Shown one piece after another: positions 18,367 to 28,261 of a stretch of DNA of 64,000 nt; positions within the stretch are counted from its first letter, which is position 1, and each line of letters begins with the position of its first letter. Made by a program: the position numbers and the translations under genes. The stretch is from a bacterium (GTDB lineage Bacteria; Hinthialibacterota; Hinthialibacteria; H5-UNCL2), in the NCBI GenBank assembly GCA_015075175.1, contig JABTUV010000001.1:620001-684000 (forward strand). The letters are read 5' to 3'. The notes under the pieces were generated by a model that saw only the letters and a list, made by a program, of their open reading frames with translations, did not search any database and was not told the origin of the DNA.

Positions 18367-21300
18367 TTACGGTCCATGCAACAGCAGCAGGTCGCCCTGG
18401 TCTACCGTCCCGCTGCCGTCCAGGTCCGCCGGCCCGTGGGCCATGTTCCAGAACTGCGACAGGTACAAGAGGTCCAGCGCATTCACATGGCCGTCGCCGT
18501 TGACGTCCGGGTCGCCGGGCGTGAAGTCCGCCAGTTCCAGAAGCAGCATGGGGCGGTTGCCGGAACCCAGCGTGTTTTCCGAGCCTTCAAACTGGGCGCG
18601 GTCGAAGATGCTGTCCCCGTCCGTTTCAGACACGAACCGGAGGCGGAAGTCGCTGCGCGCCCTGCCCGTCGCATAGGCCAGGTTGACGCCCAGCGCCACG
18701 TCCAGGCGTTTCCAGCCGGGCGCGGCGTCGCTGCTGAGGACGCCCAGGAGCGGCCCCCATGCGGTCACGGCGAAGTCGTCGGCGGACAGCGTTCCGCCCA
18801 GGTCGACGGGTTGCACCACGATGGGCGAGGCCAGCTTGCCGTAGGGATCGCCGATCACGCTCACCTGGAAGAGCGCCAGCGTGGCATGGCGTACCGTCTC
18901 CGTCGCCGCCAGGACCGGCAACTGGAAAGCAACAAAGCCGCGTTGCACCGTCTCCGTCGCCACCACGATCAATCCATTGCCCACCTGGATGTCCGCCGGA
19001 TTGACGACCACGGCGTTGCTCTGCACGTAGCCGTCCAGATCGCCCTCGGGCGTGGCGGCGACCACGTGAGCGGGAAGCGGTGTCGTACCCGTCGGCGTGG
19101 GCGTCGCGGTCGGGGTGGGGGTATCGGTATCGACCGGCGCGGTCGTTGCGGTCGGCGTAGCTGTCGCCGTCGGGGTCGGCGTCGGCGTATCCGTATCCAC
19201 GGGCACACTCGTAGTCGTGGGCGTCGCCGTGGGCGTGCTGGTGGAGCTGGGCGTGGGCGTCGCGGTCGCGCTCGCCGTCGGGGTGGGTGTGGGCGTGTCG
19301 GTATCTACCGGAATCGTGGTCGCCGTCGGCGTGGCGGTGAAGGTCGCCGTGGGCGCGCCCGTGTCGGTCGGTGTGGGTGTGGCGGTCGCCGTCGTCGTGG
19401 CCGTCGGCGTGGCGGTGAAGGTCGCCGTGGGCGCGCCCGTATCGGTCGGTGTGGGTGTAACCGTCTCCGTCGCCGTGGGTGTGGGCGTATCCGTGTCTAT
19501 GGGGACCGTCGTGGCCGTCGGCGTGGCGGTAGGCGTGTCGGTTGGAACGCCTGTATCCGTCGCCGTGGGAGTGGCCGTATAGGTCCACGTGGGCGTATCC
19601 GTGGGGACTGGAATCGTCGGCGTGGGCGTCGGCGGGTCGGTGGGAACCGGCGTGGTCGGCGTGGGCGTGAATGTATTTGTCGCTGTCGGAGTCGGCGTAA
19701 ACGTCGGAGTTGCGGGCGTCGTCGGGGTCGCGGTCGGCGTGAAGGTAGCCGTAACCGTGGCGGTCGGGGTCGGCGTGGGAGTACTCGTCGCCGTACTTGT
19801 CGGCGTAGGGGTACGCGTGGGCGTGGGTGTCTCCGTGGCGGTCGCGCCGCTTGTCGCCGTGGGCGTCGGCGTCGGAGTCGGCGAGCCCAGGCCGGGACTG
19901 TCGTTGACCGTAATCGCCGAGCTGCCCTTGTACGTATTGTTGTCATTTACCTCGTCAACTTCGTTGCGGCTGTCCAACACGAAAATGGGCCAGACAGAGT
20001 AGCTGGCGCTGTCGGACAGGCTGGGGAAGTTGAAGTCCCATTGCACCGTCACTTCTTCGTTGACGCCCAGCGCGGAGACCGCCTTCTCCGGCGGGACTTG
20101 GTAATCGTCGCTGGTATCGAAGTCGTCGTCGGTAGACAGGAACAGCTTGGCGTGGCTGGGACCGGCGACGCCAGGCCCCAGGTTCCTGATAGTCGGCCGC
20201 AGCCAGAAGGGGCTGCCCTCGGTCACGGTCAGGCTGGGAAGCGAGTAGCTGGGCGCGTGAAGGTCCGGCTTGCCGGTAGGCGTGGCGGTCGGCGTGGGCG
20301 TGGCGGTGGGAGTTCCCGGCGTGGGTGTGGGGGTAGGCGTGTCGCACAGGAGTCCCTGCGCGGCGGAGAGAACGTTGATCAGTCCGTAACCTTCGGCATA
20401 ATTGGGCGCCCCGGCGTTGGCGGCGGTCGAGGTGAGCGCGCTGCGCACCTGCGCGGGAGAGAGGCCGGGATTGCCCTCTAGGAGCAGCGCCGCCGCCCCC
20501 GCCGCCAGCGGACACGCCATGCTGGTCCCCAACTGGACGTAATACTGCGCCGGCCCGCTGCCGTCCAAGTTCAGCCCGTCATTGTCGATGATATAGGCGG
20601 CGGTATTGGCACGGGCCGAGTCGCGCGTCGAGATGGTCGCCGCACCGGGCGCGGCGATGTCCGGCTTCTGCGACCCGTCGATGCGCGGCCCCCAGCTGGA
20701 AAACGGCGCCAGCGTGCCCACCGTCAGGCTGGTGAACTGGTACGTGTTGCCCTGGTAGTTGGTCCAGCTCTTGCGCTGCGTCCACGCCGCGACTGCAATC
20801 GCCCCGTCCGCAACCGCCGGATCGCCGACCGTATAGTACTGGTCGGGGGAGTCGAACTTCACCTTGGGACGGTCTCCAGTGAGGTAATACAAATGGACCA
20901 GCGGGGTACTGCCGCTGCCCGCGCCGTTGGTCACGGTCAACTGATAGCTCTTGCTCTGGCCGGCGGGAACATTGGGCGTCAGCGCGTAGCGTTTCGACTC
21001 GGTATTGCGGACGCTGGTCCCAGAAGACTGCTGCGAAAGCGACTCGCCCGCCCCCAGGTTGGTGCAAGCCAGGGTCATCTGCCGGTCGGCGGGATTGTCA
21101 TCGCGCCAGATCACGCGAATCTGCTGCACGGTCGTGTAGGCCGAGCCACCGGCGGTGTTGTCGATCGTGAAACCGATGGCGGCGGAAGTAGCGCCCGGCG
21201 CCACGCTGACCGAGTCATGGTCGGCGTCGTCCGCCGAGTTGCCCGCCGAGATGAACACCGTCACACCGGCCGCGACCGCCGCGTCGATGGCCTGGCACAT

Positions 21301-22176
21301 GGATGACGAACCATCCAGGTAGACATCATAGCCGCCGTAACTCATGGTGAAGATGTGGCAGCCTACTGAGACCGCGCGGTTGATGGCCTCGATTTCGTCG
21401 GCGGTGTCGGCGTTCGCGTTGACGTCGTTGCCGATCTTGTAAAAGTAAAGCGAAGCGGCCGTGGCGCTGCCGCAGTAGCGCCCCGCCGATTGAGTACCCC
21501 GTCCCAGCACCGAGCCGGTGACGTGCGTGCCGTGGTCGGTCACGAGATTGGACACGTCCGTACCCCAGGAACCCGGGCCGACGCCGTCGGTCATGTCGTA
21601 GGCTTCCACGGGCGTGGGAATATCCGGATGCGTCACGTCCAGGCCGCTGTCGGCCACGGCGATCTTGATGCCCGAGCCGGTCAGCGAACCCGTGCACAGG
21701 AGCGTGCCGCCGCGCACTTCGTGGGAGTGGATCATGTTTCCGCCCAGATCGTTCAGGGGCCTGGACAGGAGTTCCGCCGTCTCCAGCCGCGCGATGCGCG
21801 GATCGGCCTCGACCAGCCCAAGACTCGAGTACTGTACCGTCGCCAGGTAGAAGCCGTGGGGATGGTGGTTGGGGAGGGGCGGCACGTAGTGGTCGGCGTG
21901 GACCTCGACGCCCTGCGCGGCGAGGGCGGCGATTTCCGCCAGGGATAGCGGTCTCTCCACGTAGAGGGCGCACTTCTCGCGGTCCAGTTGCTCGCCGCCG
22001 ATGCCCAGGGAGAGGAGCCGCGCGCGCTGCTCGGGTTTGGGAACGCCCGCTGCGGCGGCCTTCTCGCGCTGATGGAAGAGGATTTCGCCGCTGATTTTGG
22101 AGTCCTGCGCCCAGGCGCCCAGGCAAGCGCACAGGGCCAGCACCATATTGAGACGCAGGCGGATAAGGCGCATCAT
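18367..22176 (-). CDS. Secreted subtilisin-like serine protease (S8) with CARDB, long Thr-Pro linker, adhesion-type domain and dockerin-like end
   Basis: Intact 1,269 residues. A signal peptide spans residues about 1-23 and a propeptide-like region about 25-150. The S8 catalytic domain spans about 165-620, with Asp176 in [10 protein letters not shown], His215 in DHGTHVTGS and Ser552 in [12 protein letters not shown]; a PA-like insert with a cysteine pair lies within it. A CARDB-type beta-sandwich follows at about 637-745 ([20 protein letters not shown]). A Thr/Pro/Ala linker of about 290 residues (TPTPTATPT units) comes next, then a beta-rich DNRLRE-like domain at about 1060-1205. The end is dockerin-like: [20 protein letters not shown] and [17 protein letters not shown]. 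It is probably an exported, surface-held or complex-attached protease. No cohesin is visible in this window. Confidence 0.9.
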   Translation of the reverse strand: MMRLIRLRLNMVLALCACLGAWAQDSKISGEILFHQREKAAAAGVPKPEQRARLLSLGIGGEQLDREKCALYVERPLSLAEIAALAAQGVEVHADHYVPPLPNHHPHGFYLATVQYSSLGLVEADPRIARLETAELLSRPLNDLGGNMIHSHEVRGGTLLCTGSLTGSGIKIAVADSGLDVTHPDIPTPVEAYDMTDGVGPGSWGTDVSNLVTDHGTHVTGSVLGRGTQSAGRYCGSATAASLYFYKIGNDVNANADTADEIEAINRAVSVGCHIFTMSYGGYDVYLDGSSSMCQAIDAAVAAGVTVFISAGNSADDADHDSVSVAPGATSAAIGFTIDNTAGGSAYTTVQQIRVIWRDDNPADRQMTLACTNLGAGESLSQQSSGTSVRNTESKRYALTPNVPAGQSKSYQLTVTNGAGSGSTPLVHLYYLTGDRPKVKFDSPDQYYTVGDPAVADGAIAVAAWTQRKSWTNYQGNTYQFTSLTVGTLAPFSSWGPRIDGSQKPDIAAPGAATISTRDSARANTAAYIIDNDGLNLDGSGPAQYYVQLGTSMACPLAAGAAALLLEGNPGLSPAQVRSALTSTAANAGAPNYAEGYGLINVLSAAQGLLCDTPTPTPTPGTPTATPTPTATPTGKPDLHAPSYSLPSLTVTEGSPFWLRPTIRNLGPGVAGPSHAKLFLSTDDDFDTSDDYQVPPEKAVSALGVNEEVTVQWDFNFPSLSDSASYSVWPIFVLDSRNEVDEVNDNNTYKGSSAITVNDSPGLGSPTPTPTPTATSGATATETPTPTRTPTPTSTATSTPTPTPTATVTATFTPTATPTTPATPTFTPTPTATNTFTPTPTTPVPTDPPTPTPTIPVPTDTPTWTYTATPTATDTGVPTDTPTATPTATTVPIDTDTPTPTATETVTPTPTDTGAPTATFTATPTATTTATATPTPTDTGAPTATFTATPTATTIPVDTDTPTPTPTASATATPTPSSTSTPTATPTTTSVPVDTDTPTPTPTATATPTATTAPVDTDTPTPTATPTPTGTTPLPAHVVAATPEGDLDGYVQSNAVVVNPADIQVGNGLIVVATETVQRGFVAFQLPVLAATETVRHATLALFQVSVIGDPYGKLASPIVVQPVDLGGTLSADDFAVTAWGPLLGVLSSDAAPGWKRLDVALGVNLAYATGRARSDFRLRFVSETDGDSIFDRAQFEGSENTLGSGNRPMLLLELADFTPGDPDVNGDGHVNALDLLYLSQFWNMAHGPADLDGSGTVDQGDLLLLHGP
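19073..19880. repeat. Low-complexity Thr-Pro linker region within the subtilase gene
   Basis: Imperfect short tandem units on the plus strand (GGCGTGGGCGTCGCGGTC and variants) encode TPTPTATPT in the minus-strand protease. Units of about 60-70 bases, for example those encoding [17 protein letters not shown], are themselves duplicated around 19330-19450. This indicates expansion by slippage or recombination and a likely site of length variation or misassembly. Confidence 0.8.
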
Positions 22177-22204
22177 GACAAAAACCTCGCTGAAGGAACT
22201 TCAA

Positions 22205-22445
22205 CTACCACCGTGTCGCGGCAGCAAGCTGCCGCACTCCACATCGCCCCCTTAACAAGGGGGGGCGGGGGGATTTTACCACATGCGCCAGGTCCAACGG
22301 CGGCGCAAACTGCGAGGGATCGAAAAAAAACCGACCGGACGCTTGGTTGATGCTGTATCTTACCGCCTGTTGGGGGTGAACGCAACCAGGAAAAGGCGTT
22401 CGGCGCCATCCCCGCAGCCCCCTCCTTTGTTAAGGGGGAGTGAGA
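22205..22445. repeat. Intergenic repeat cluster between subtilase and radical SAM gene
   Basis: Contains a GCGGCAGCAAGCTGCCGC palindrome near 22218 and two C-rich/G-rich hairpins at about 22246-22275 (CCCCCTTAACAAGGGGGG) and about 22422-22443 (CCCCTCCTTTGTTAAGGGGG). No gene is visible. The two hairpin ends face each other about 150 bp apart, like the boundaries of a small non-autonomous element. Confidence 0.5.
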
Positions 22446-22452
22446 ACTGCAT

Positions 22453-23748
22453 TCACGCCGGTTGCGGCGACAGACAGGGATTGAAATAGCCGAAGCGCAC
22501 GCCCGGATGGCGGCGCGCGACCTCCGCCAGCAGGTTCTCCATCCCGATGGGCCGCTCGCATACGGCCATAAGCGCGCGATAATCGTCCGGGTCGATGTTG
22601 AGGTTGCGCCACTGGATCATGGACAGCTTCGTCCGCTGGATGAGATGAGAAAGCGCCTCCAATTCGCGGGGCGTATCCGTGACGCCGGGGAAGACGAGAT
22701 AGTTGATGCTCGCCCACCTGCCCTTCTCGGCGGCGAGTGCAAGGCTTCTCGCCACGTCTTCGAAGCGATAATTGACCGGTCGATAGTAGGCGTCGTAGCG
22801 CTCGGGCAGGGCGCTGTTGATGGAGACGCGGATGCTGTCCAGGCCGGCGTCGAAAAGCGCGGCGACGGCGTCGGGATCGCTGGCGTTGGTGTTAAGGTTG
22901 AGCGTGCCGCGGTCGGTGCGTTTGCGGATCTTGCGCACGGCGGAGATGAGCAGTCGCGGGTTGGCAAGCGGCTCGCCCTCGCAGCCCTGCCCGAAGCTGG
23001 CTACCGGCCGCTCGGCGCGCAAAAGGTGTGGCACGGCCAGCTCGACGATCTCTTCGACCGTGGGCACGAAGTCGATTCGCTCCTGCGTGACGGGATAGTC
23101 GCCGTCGGGTTGCAGCGAAATGCAGCCGATGCAGCGCGAGTTGCAGGCGGCGGCGGTCGGCAGGGGCATTTCCCAGCGGCCCAGCGTGAAGTTGCGCGCC
23201 GCCGGGCATCCGTAGCGGCGCACGCAGTTGTTGACGAGATGCGCCGCCAGCCGGTTGTGCGGAAACTGCGCCAGGAGCGCCTCGGCGCGCCGCTCGATCT
23301 CGTCGCAGTCGAAACCGGAGAGCTCCTGCCGGATGTCGCGATCGATGCGCACCGCGGGCACGCAGAAGCCGCCGTCCTTCCAGCCCACGGCGCAATAGGC
23401 GTACAGGGGCAGGCGCGGAGCGTCGGATTCGCGCCGCCAAGCCGGGTGGCGGAGGATGGTATGCGCGGGGGCGACAAACGCCGCGACCGCCGACAGGCGG
23501 CCGTTCATCGCGGGGACGGGCAGCGCGTCGCCGGTGCGGCGATCCAGCCCGATGGGTGTGCGCCCGGGGAGCAGAAAGAGGTCGCTGCCCGGTGGAAGCG
23601 GCATCCACAGCGAGTCGGGGCAGGGTTCCGGTCCGCGCCCGCACTCGACGGCCGCGCAGAGCTCGGGAAGCTCAAAAATCGCTCCCGCTTCGTCGGCGAC
23701 GACCAGGTCCGGCCCCCCTTGCAGGCATTCTCTTGTCATGCGGTCCAT
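22453..23748 (-). CDS. Radical SAM protein with N-terminal extension
   Basis: Intact 431 residues. The iron-sulfur cluster motif CNSRCIGC (Cys202, Cys206, Cys209) is the CxxxCxxC signature of radical SAM enzymes. It is followed by SFGQGCEGEPLANPRLL, LNTNASDPDAVAALFDAGLD, RVSINSALPERYDAYYRP and VFPGVTDTP, which are the successive strands of the partial TIM barrel. About 200 residues before the cluster form an uncharacterised domain with scattered cysteines (FDCDE, NNCVRRYGCPAARNF). The layout suggests a family of radical SAM proteins of unknown substrate in anaerobes. Neighbours give no clear pathway. The gene lies between repeat blocks and is probably monocistronic. Confidence 0.85.
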   Translation of the reverse strand: MDRMTRECLQGGPDLVVADEAGAIFELPELCAAVECGRGPEPCPDSLWMPLPPGSDLFLLPGRTPIGLDRRTGDALPVPAMNGRLSAVAAFVAPAHTILRHPAWRRESDAPRLPLYAYCAVGWKDGGFCVPAVRIDRDIRQELSGFDCDEIERRAEALLAQFPHNRLAAHLVNNCVRRYGCPAARNFTLGRWEMPLPTAAACNSRCIGCISLQPDGDYPVTQERIDFVPTVEEIVELAVPHLLRAERPVASFGQGCEGEPLANPRLLISAVRKIRKRTDRGTLNLNTNASDPDAVAALFDAGLDSIRVSINSALPERYDAYYRPVNYRFEDVARSLALAAEKGRWASINYLVFPGVTDTPRELEALSHLIQRTKLSMIQWRNLNIDPDDYRALMAVCERPIGMENLLAEVARRHPGVRFGYFNPCLSPQPA

Positions 23749-23768
23749 ACTCTCGACTCTAACGGCGA

Positions 23769-23840
23769 TGGACAGGCGCCGATTCCGAAGCCGGCCTGTC
23801 GCACTAATGCGGGGTTGGGCTCAAAACCGGCGACTGTCTC
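23769..23840. repeat. Dispersed palindromic element, family A, copy 4
   Basis: Begins GGACAGGCGCCGATTCCGAA and ends CTCAAAACCGGCGACTGTCTC. The terminal GGG/CCC bases are partly worn. It sits between the divergently placed start of the radical SAM gene and the end of the next gene on the same strand. Confidence 0.7.
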
Positions 23841-23845
23841 CAGCC

Positions 23846-24769
23846 TCATGCGCCGCCTCTTCTTGTCGTCTCAAACAGCTGGCGGGCCTGGTTGGCGATG
23901 AAGCCGTGAAACATCCGCCCCTCGACCAGGCCGCGTTCGGCCAACTCATAATAGGCGTAGGTCCACGGAATAGTCGTGAGCTTGCCGTCGGCGTCGTAGA
24001 CGGCGACCTCTTCCTCGACCGCGGCGGTGGTGGTCTGGCGGAGGCGGCTGCCGGGCTGCCCGTCGATGCGCTCGCGCACGGGCACACCGCGCGCGACAAG
24101 ACCGGCGACCGTGCTCTCCAGGTCGGGATAGGCCGCGGCGTTCTGGCGGTTGATGAAGGCGGTGAAATGGTTGACCGCAAAAGCGTGCAGGAGCGTCCAC
24201 GCCGCGTACTGGCTGGTGTAATTGACCGTCTCGACCACCTCGCGCGGGGGCGGCGGCCACGGGCGCTCGGTACTGAAGCGGGCCACGTCGGCGACGGCCG
24301 CCGCCAGCTTGTCGTCCGGCAGCGAAAGGCGGCGCTCCTCGCGCAACTTCACCCACTCCAGCGACGGCGACGGCAGCCGGTCCACGGCCTCGTCCAGCAC
24401 GCGCTTGATCATGCTGGCGACGGGGAAGGGCAGCTCCTCGACCAACAATTCGCTGACGAACACCTTGGGCAGGTCGTGCGCGTCCTCCTCGGGATGCTCG
24501 TAATGCTGCGCGTATAGGTGCGTGTCGGGAAACTCGTAAGCCCCCTTGACCTGATAACCCAGCGGCTCCAGCACGCGCGCGACGTAGCCGATGCCCAGGT
24601 CCAGCCCATTGACGAAATGGCGAAAGGAGCGGAAGGCGACGTGATCGTGCACCACCCGCCCGCCGGCGGCTTCGATCATGGCCTGGTACTCGCGGGCGTA
24701 GGCGACGCGCTGCCGATAGCGCCGCCACAGATGCTCCCACAGGACTTTGGTAACCTCGGCGTCGTTCAT
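23846..24769 (-). CDS. 2-oxoadipate dioxygenase/decarboxylase family protein (HglS/YdcJ, DUF1338)
   Basis: 307 residues from the ATG at 24769; a longer upstream frame is not needed. The protein has the DUF1338 pattern: VVHDHVAFRSFRHFVNGLDL with a metal-binding His, LGYQVKGAYEFPDTHLYAQH, PKVFVSELLVEELP, YAAWTLLHAFAVNHFTAFIN with a second His, and a C-terminal DGKLTTIPWTYAYYELAERG and GRMFHGFIANQARQLFETT. Characterised HglS enzymes convert 2-oxoadipate to D-2-hydroxyglutarate with oxygen and Fe(II) in lysine breakdown. The conserved histidines are present, but the physiological substrate here is inferred from family only. No other lysine catabolic genes are adjacent. Confidence 0.88.
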   Translation of the reverse strand: MNDAEVTKVLWEHLWRRYRQRVAYAREYQAMIEAAGGRVVHDHVAFRSFRHFVNGLDLGIGYVARVLEPLGYQVKGAYEFPDTHLYAQHYEHPEEDAHDLPKVFVSELLVEELPFPVASMIKRVLDEAVDRLPSPSLEWVKLREERRLSLPDDKLAAAVADVARFSTERPWPPPPREVVETVNYTSQYAAWTLLHAFAVNHFTAFINRQNAAAYPDLESTVAGLVARGVPVRERIDGQPGSRLRQTTTAAVEEEVAVYDADGKLTTIPWTYAYYELAERGLVEGRMFHGFIANQARQLFETTRRGGA

Positions 24770-24950
24770 GCTGCTCTCCGGGGCGGTTCCGTCGCATTCC
24801 GGTTTTGAGTTTACACCGGCAGGCGCCGACGAGCAAGGGCTCACCCTGGTCGCCAAATCGGCCGCCGCAGACGCCGGTTCGAATTGACTCCCCCGGCCGC
24901 ACGTGGCATCGTCGAGGTTACTCCTTCTTGGGAGAATCGCGGTGCCTTCC

Positions 24951-25379
<429 letters not shown>

Positions 25380-25395
25380 TCGGGAGGTAATGTCG

Positions 25396-26978
25396 ATGCA
25401 TCGCTGGATTCTCGCCGCAGTCCTGTTGGCGCCGTGCGCCGGGGAAGCCGGGCTTTCCGAGCTTCTGCGCTGGGAGGAGGGGCGCAGCATGCGCGCCGGC
25501 TCCAACGTATGGTACCCGGACGATCTTCACAACATCAGAAACAACTGGGACCGCGAGGACCGCATCGAGCCGGGCGTGACCTACACGCTCGCCGAACTGC
25601 AAGGGCCGGGCATCATCACCCACATGTGGTTCACGTTTCTCCATGAGCCGCACGTCTGGGCCGCGACGGACGGCGCCGCCAACCACCAGGAGATGCTGCT
25701 GCGCATCTATTGGGACGGGCGGCCCCATCCCGACGTGGAGGCGCCGGTTGGGGACTTTTTCGCCAATTGCTTCGGACGCCGCATGGAGGTCATCAGCCAG
25801 CCGGTGATCGTCGAGGACGCCGACTCCTACAACTGCTGGTGGAAGATGCCCTTCAAGAAGTCGGCCCGCATCGAGATCGTCAACCAAAGCAAGAAGCCCA
25901 TCCGCAAGCTGTACTCCAACATCGACTGGATCAAGAAGAAGAGCCTGCCCAAGGATACGCTGTATTTCTGCGCCCGCTATCGGCAGGAGTATCCGGCCGT
26001 GAACGGCCGCGACTATCTCGTGCTGGAGACCGAGGGCAAGGGCTATTACGTGGGGACGGTGATGGCGGTGCGCACGCGCAGCCCGGCCTGGTTCGGCGAG
26101 GGCGACGAGAAGATTTACATCGACGGCGAGGAGCTGCCGTCCATTCGCGGCACGGGTACGGAAGACTATTTCCTATCCGCCTGGGGCCTGAAGGAAAACC
26201 TGATGCCGTACTTCGGCGTGCCCTACGTCAACAATCCCATGCGCATCATCGGACAGAAGTACTGCGCCTATCGCTGGCACACGGAAGACCCGATCGTCTT
26301 TTCCAAGAGCATCAAGGTGACGTTCGAGCATTTCGGCTGGATTTCGGGCGACGAGAACAAGGAGAACCGCCCGCACAGTTGGAACGAGCGCGAGGACGAT
26401 TACGCGACGGTGGCCTTCTGGTACCAGGATGGCCCGAGCAAGCCCTTTGCGCCCACCACCACGGCGGAGGAGCGCAAGCTGCCCAGTCTCGACCGGGTAG
26501 TCGTGTGGGGCAAGGACCTGCGGGGGGCGGAACGCAGCGCCGGGCGCGTGCGCGTGGAAACCGGCGCGCTCTATCTGGAGTCGGGCGGGCAACTTCACTT
26601 CTCGCCGCGCGACGAGGACGCTTTTATTGAGGTCCCCTTGGAGGTAGCCAGGAAAGAGCCTCTGCGGCTCATGGTCGAACTCTCGCGCACGCCCGACGGC
26701 GGCGTCTGGCAGCCTTATCTGAACGGCGTGCCCATCGGCGAGCCGCTGGACACCTACCGCGCTGATCCGGACTTGTGGGAGTTTCACCTCATGGACTTCT
26801 GGCCGGATCCGGGGAAGTACACGTTCAAACTGGTGTGCGTGGGGCGGAATAAAGCCTCGGACGGGAACACGCTGGGGCTTAACAGCGTGCGCCTGCGCGA
26901 GCGCCGCCCGCGTGTCGCCGCCTCTCGGTTGCACTGCAAGGCTGGGACTGGCGCAAGGAGCAGATGCTCTATCGGTAA
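25396..26978 (+). CDS. GH172 (DUF2961) secreted glycoside hydrolase 1, frameshift near the 3' end
   Basis: About 527 residues. The ATG at 25396 is eight bases behind GGGAGG; an ATG at 25390 is too close to it. Signal peptide MHRWILAAVLLAPCAGEAGL. The GH172 core includes GRSMRAG, GPGIITHMWFTF, EAPVGDFFANCF, EDADSYNCWWKMPFKKSARI, WFGEGDEKIYIDGEELPSI and GTGTEDYFLSAWGL. Glu235 and Glu256 are 21 residues apart, the same spacing as the acid/base and nucleophile reported for the characterised GH172 enzyme. A C-terminal beta-sandwich (EPLRLMVELSRT, MDFWPDPGKYTFKLVCVGRN) follows. A frameshift near 26930 hides the true end DWRKEQMLYR and the stop at 26976-26978. Characterised relatives act on alpha-D-fructofuranoside or D-arabinofuranoside links. 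Confidence 0.87.
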
Positions 26979-26988
26979 AACGTCCTGC

Positions 26989-27180
26989 TCCCTCTCCCCC
27001 GGGGAGAGGGTGGGGGTGAGGGGAAGCGGTAGCGCCGGCATCCTGCCGGCCCGCGTGGGCGGCGTCTCGCCCCCACGCTTCGCTGCCGCGCCGACAAACA
27101 AAGCCTGTGGGAGCGGCTTTCCTCGTACGCGATTACGAGCAAGAGCAAGATCAAGATTACGAATCGTAATCGTAGTGCAC
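26989..27180. repeat. Composite intergenic repeats (families D, C and F)
   Basis: Three repeat types stand in a row between GH172 genes 1 and 2. First is CCCTCTCCCCCGGGGAGAGG with the GGTGGGGGTGAGGGG tail, a palindrome widespread in bacterial genomes. Second is TAGCGCCGGCATCCTGCCGG (family C, also at 36163 and 48309). Third, near 27127-27175, are GAGCAAGAGCAAGATCAAGA type hexamer runs ending in the hairpin TACGAATCGTAATCGTA, related to the array at 41535. No gene is present. Confidence 0.7.
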
Positions 27181-27199
27181 TATCGGGAGGTATTTCGAC

Positions 27200-28261
27200 G
27201 TGTCGCGATTATTTTTCGCATCAATCTGGTTGTTCATTCTGCCGTGCCTTGATGGGCGGGAGGCCGCGGGGGACGGGCTGGAGCTGGCCCGCGTGCGGCC
27301 GGCGGCGCGAACCGGCCTGGCCAACGCCGGCTGGGGACTGGATCGCTACAAGGAGCTGCATGGGCTGCGCCCGCACGAGTCGCAGGTCATCGCCGACCTC
27401 TCCGGACCGGGTGTGATCCGCCAGATTCACATCACCCACACGCGCCGGCAGGAGGACATCGTGCTGGAGATCCGCTTCGACGATGCCGCCGAGCCCGCCG
27501 TGCTTTGTCCCATGACCTTCTTTTTCTGCAACGCGCGCCTGAATACCTCCGTGATTGAAAACAGCCCCGGCAGTTGGAACGCCTATTTTCCCATGCCCTT
27601 TAAGAAACGCGCGCAGGTCATGTTGAGAAACGACGGCGAGCGCGAGATTCTCTTTTACAGTTTCGTCGAGTGGGAGACCCTGCCCAAGTGGGACAAGACG
27701 CTCGGCTACTTTCACGCGACCTATGATCGTAAAATCTTCCAGCTGACGCGGGACAGCGAAGTCGTCCTGTTCGAGACGGCCGGACGCGGGCAGTTCATCG
27801 GCCGCCACTGGACCGTGACGACGGATGAACCTGTCTTCAACGAATGGATGGCGCTCATGGAGGGCAACAACGAAGTGGACATCGACAGCGTCGAGCGGGT
27901 GGTCGACTACCTGGGATCGGAGGACTCGTTCAACTTCAGCTGGGGCTGGCAGGGCACGTGGTTTGGGCTGCGCTCGGGCATTACGGAAAACCGCCAGGGG
28001 AAGCTGTCGGTGTATCGTTTCCATCCCGACATGCCGCTGCGCTTTGCTAAGAGCTTCCGCTGGACGCTCAATTTCCGGTTTGAGCGCTACGGCGCCAACA
28101 TGAACACCGACGAGGCGCGCGCCAAGAACAGCCATTGGGTCAATTATCAGACGGTGCATTACTGGTACCTGGACCAGCCCGGCGGCTACCGGCACGCGCC
28201 GCTGGCTCCCTTGGAGGAACGCAAGCAGGAGTTGATCAAAGGAGTCGCAAGCGCTCCATGA
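27200..28261 (+). CDS. GH172-like (DUF2961) secreted protein 2, short divergent form
   Basis: 353 residues from the GTG at 27200, nine bases after GGGAGG. Signal peptide FFASIWLFILPCLDG. The DUF2961 core is recognisable: LSGPGVIRQIHITH, VLEIRFDD, SWNAYFPMPFKKRAQVML, FHATYDRK, ETAGRGQFIGRH, MEGNNEVDIDSVERV, GSEDSFNFSWGW, LSVYRFHPDMPLRFAKSF and HYWYLDQPG. Glu221 and Glu241 take the places of the two catalytic glutamates but are 20 rather than 21 residues apart, and the C-terminal beta-sandwich of the other copies is absent. It is probably a hydrolase of related but different specificity. Its stop overlaps the start of the next gene (ATGA), so the two are translationally coupled. Confidence 0.85.
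   Translation: MSRLFFASIWLFILPCLDGREAAGDGLELARVRPAARTGLANAGWGLDRYKELHGLRPHESQVIADLSGPGVIRQIHITHTRRQEDIVLEIRFDDAAEPAVLCPMTFFFCNARLNTSVIENSPGSWNAYFPMPFKKRAQVMLRNDGEREILFYSFVEWETLPKWDKTLGYFHATYDRKIFQLTRDSEVVLFETAGRGQFIGRHWTVTTDEPVFNEWMALMEGNNEVDIDSVERVVDYLGSEDSFNFSWGWQGTWFGLRSGITENRQGKLSVYRFHPDMPLRFAKSFRWTLNFRFERYGANMNTDEARAKNSHWVNYQTVHYWYLDQPGGYRHAPLAPLEERKQELIKGVASAP

Noticed and set aside
18376-20481. A 701-codon plus-strand open frame rich in Arg and Gly opposite the subtilase
   Set aside because: It mirrors the Thr-Pro linker and catalytic domain of the minus-strand protease; composition is that of a GC-rich antisense shadow with no domain.
26979-27252. Extension of the GH172-1 frame to 27252
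   Set aside because: Comparison with the paralogues shows that the true end is LYR-stop at 26976-26978 in another frame; the extension only reads through intergenic repeats.
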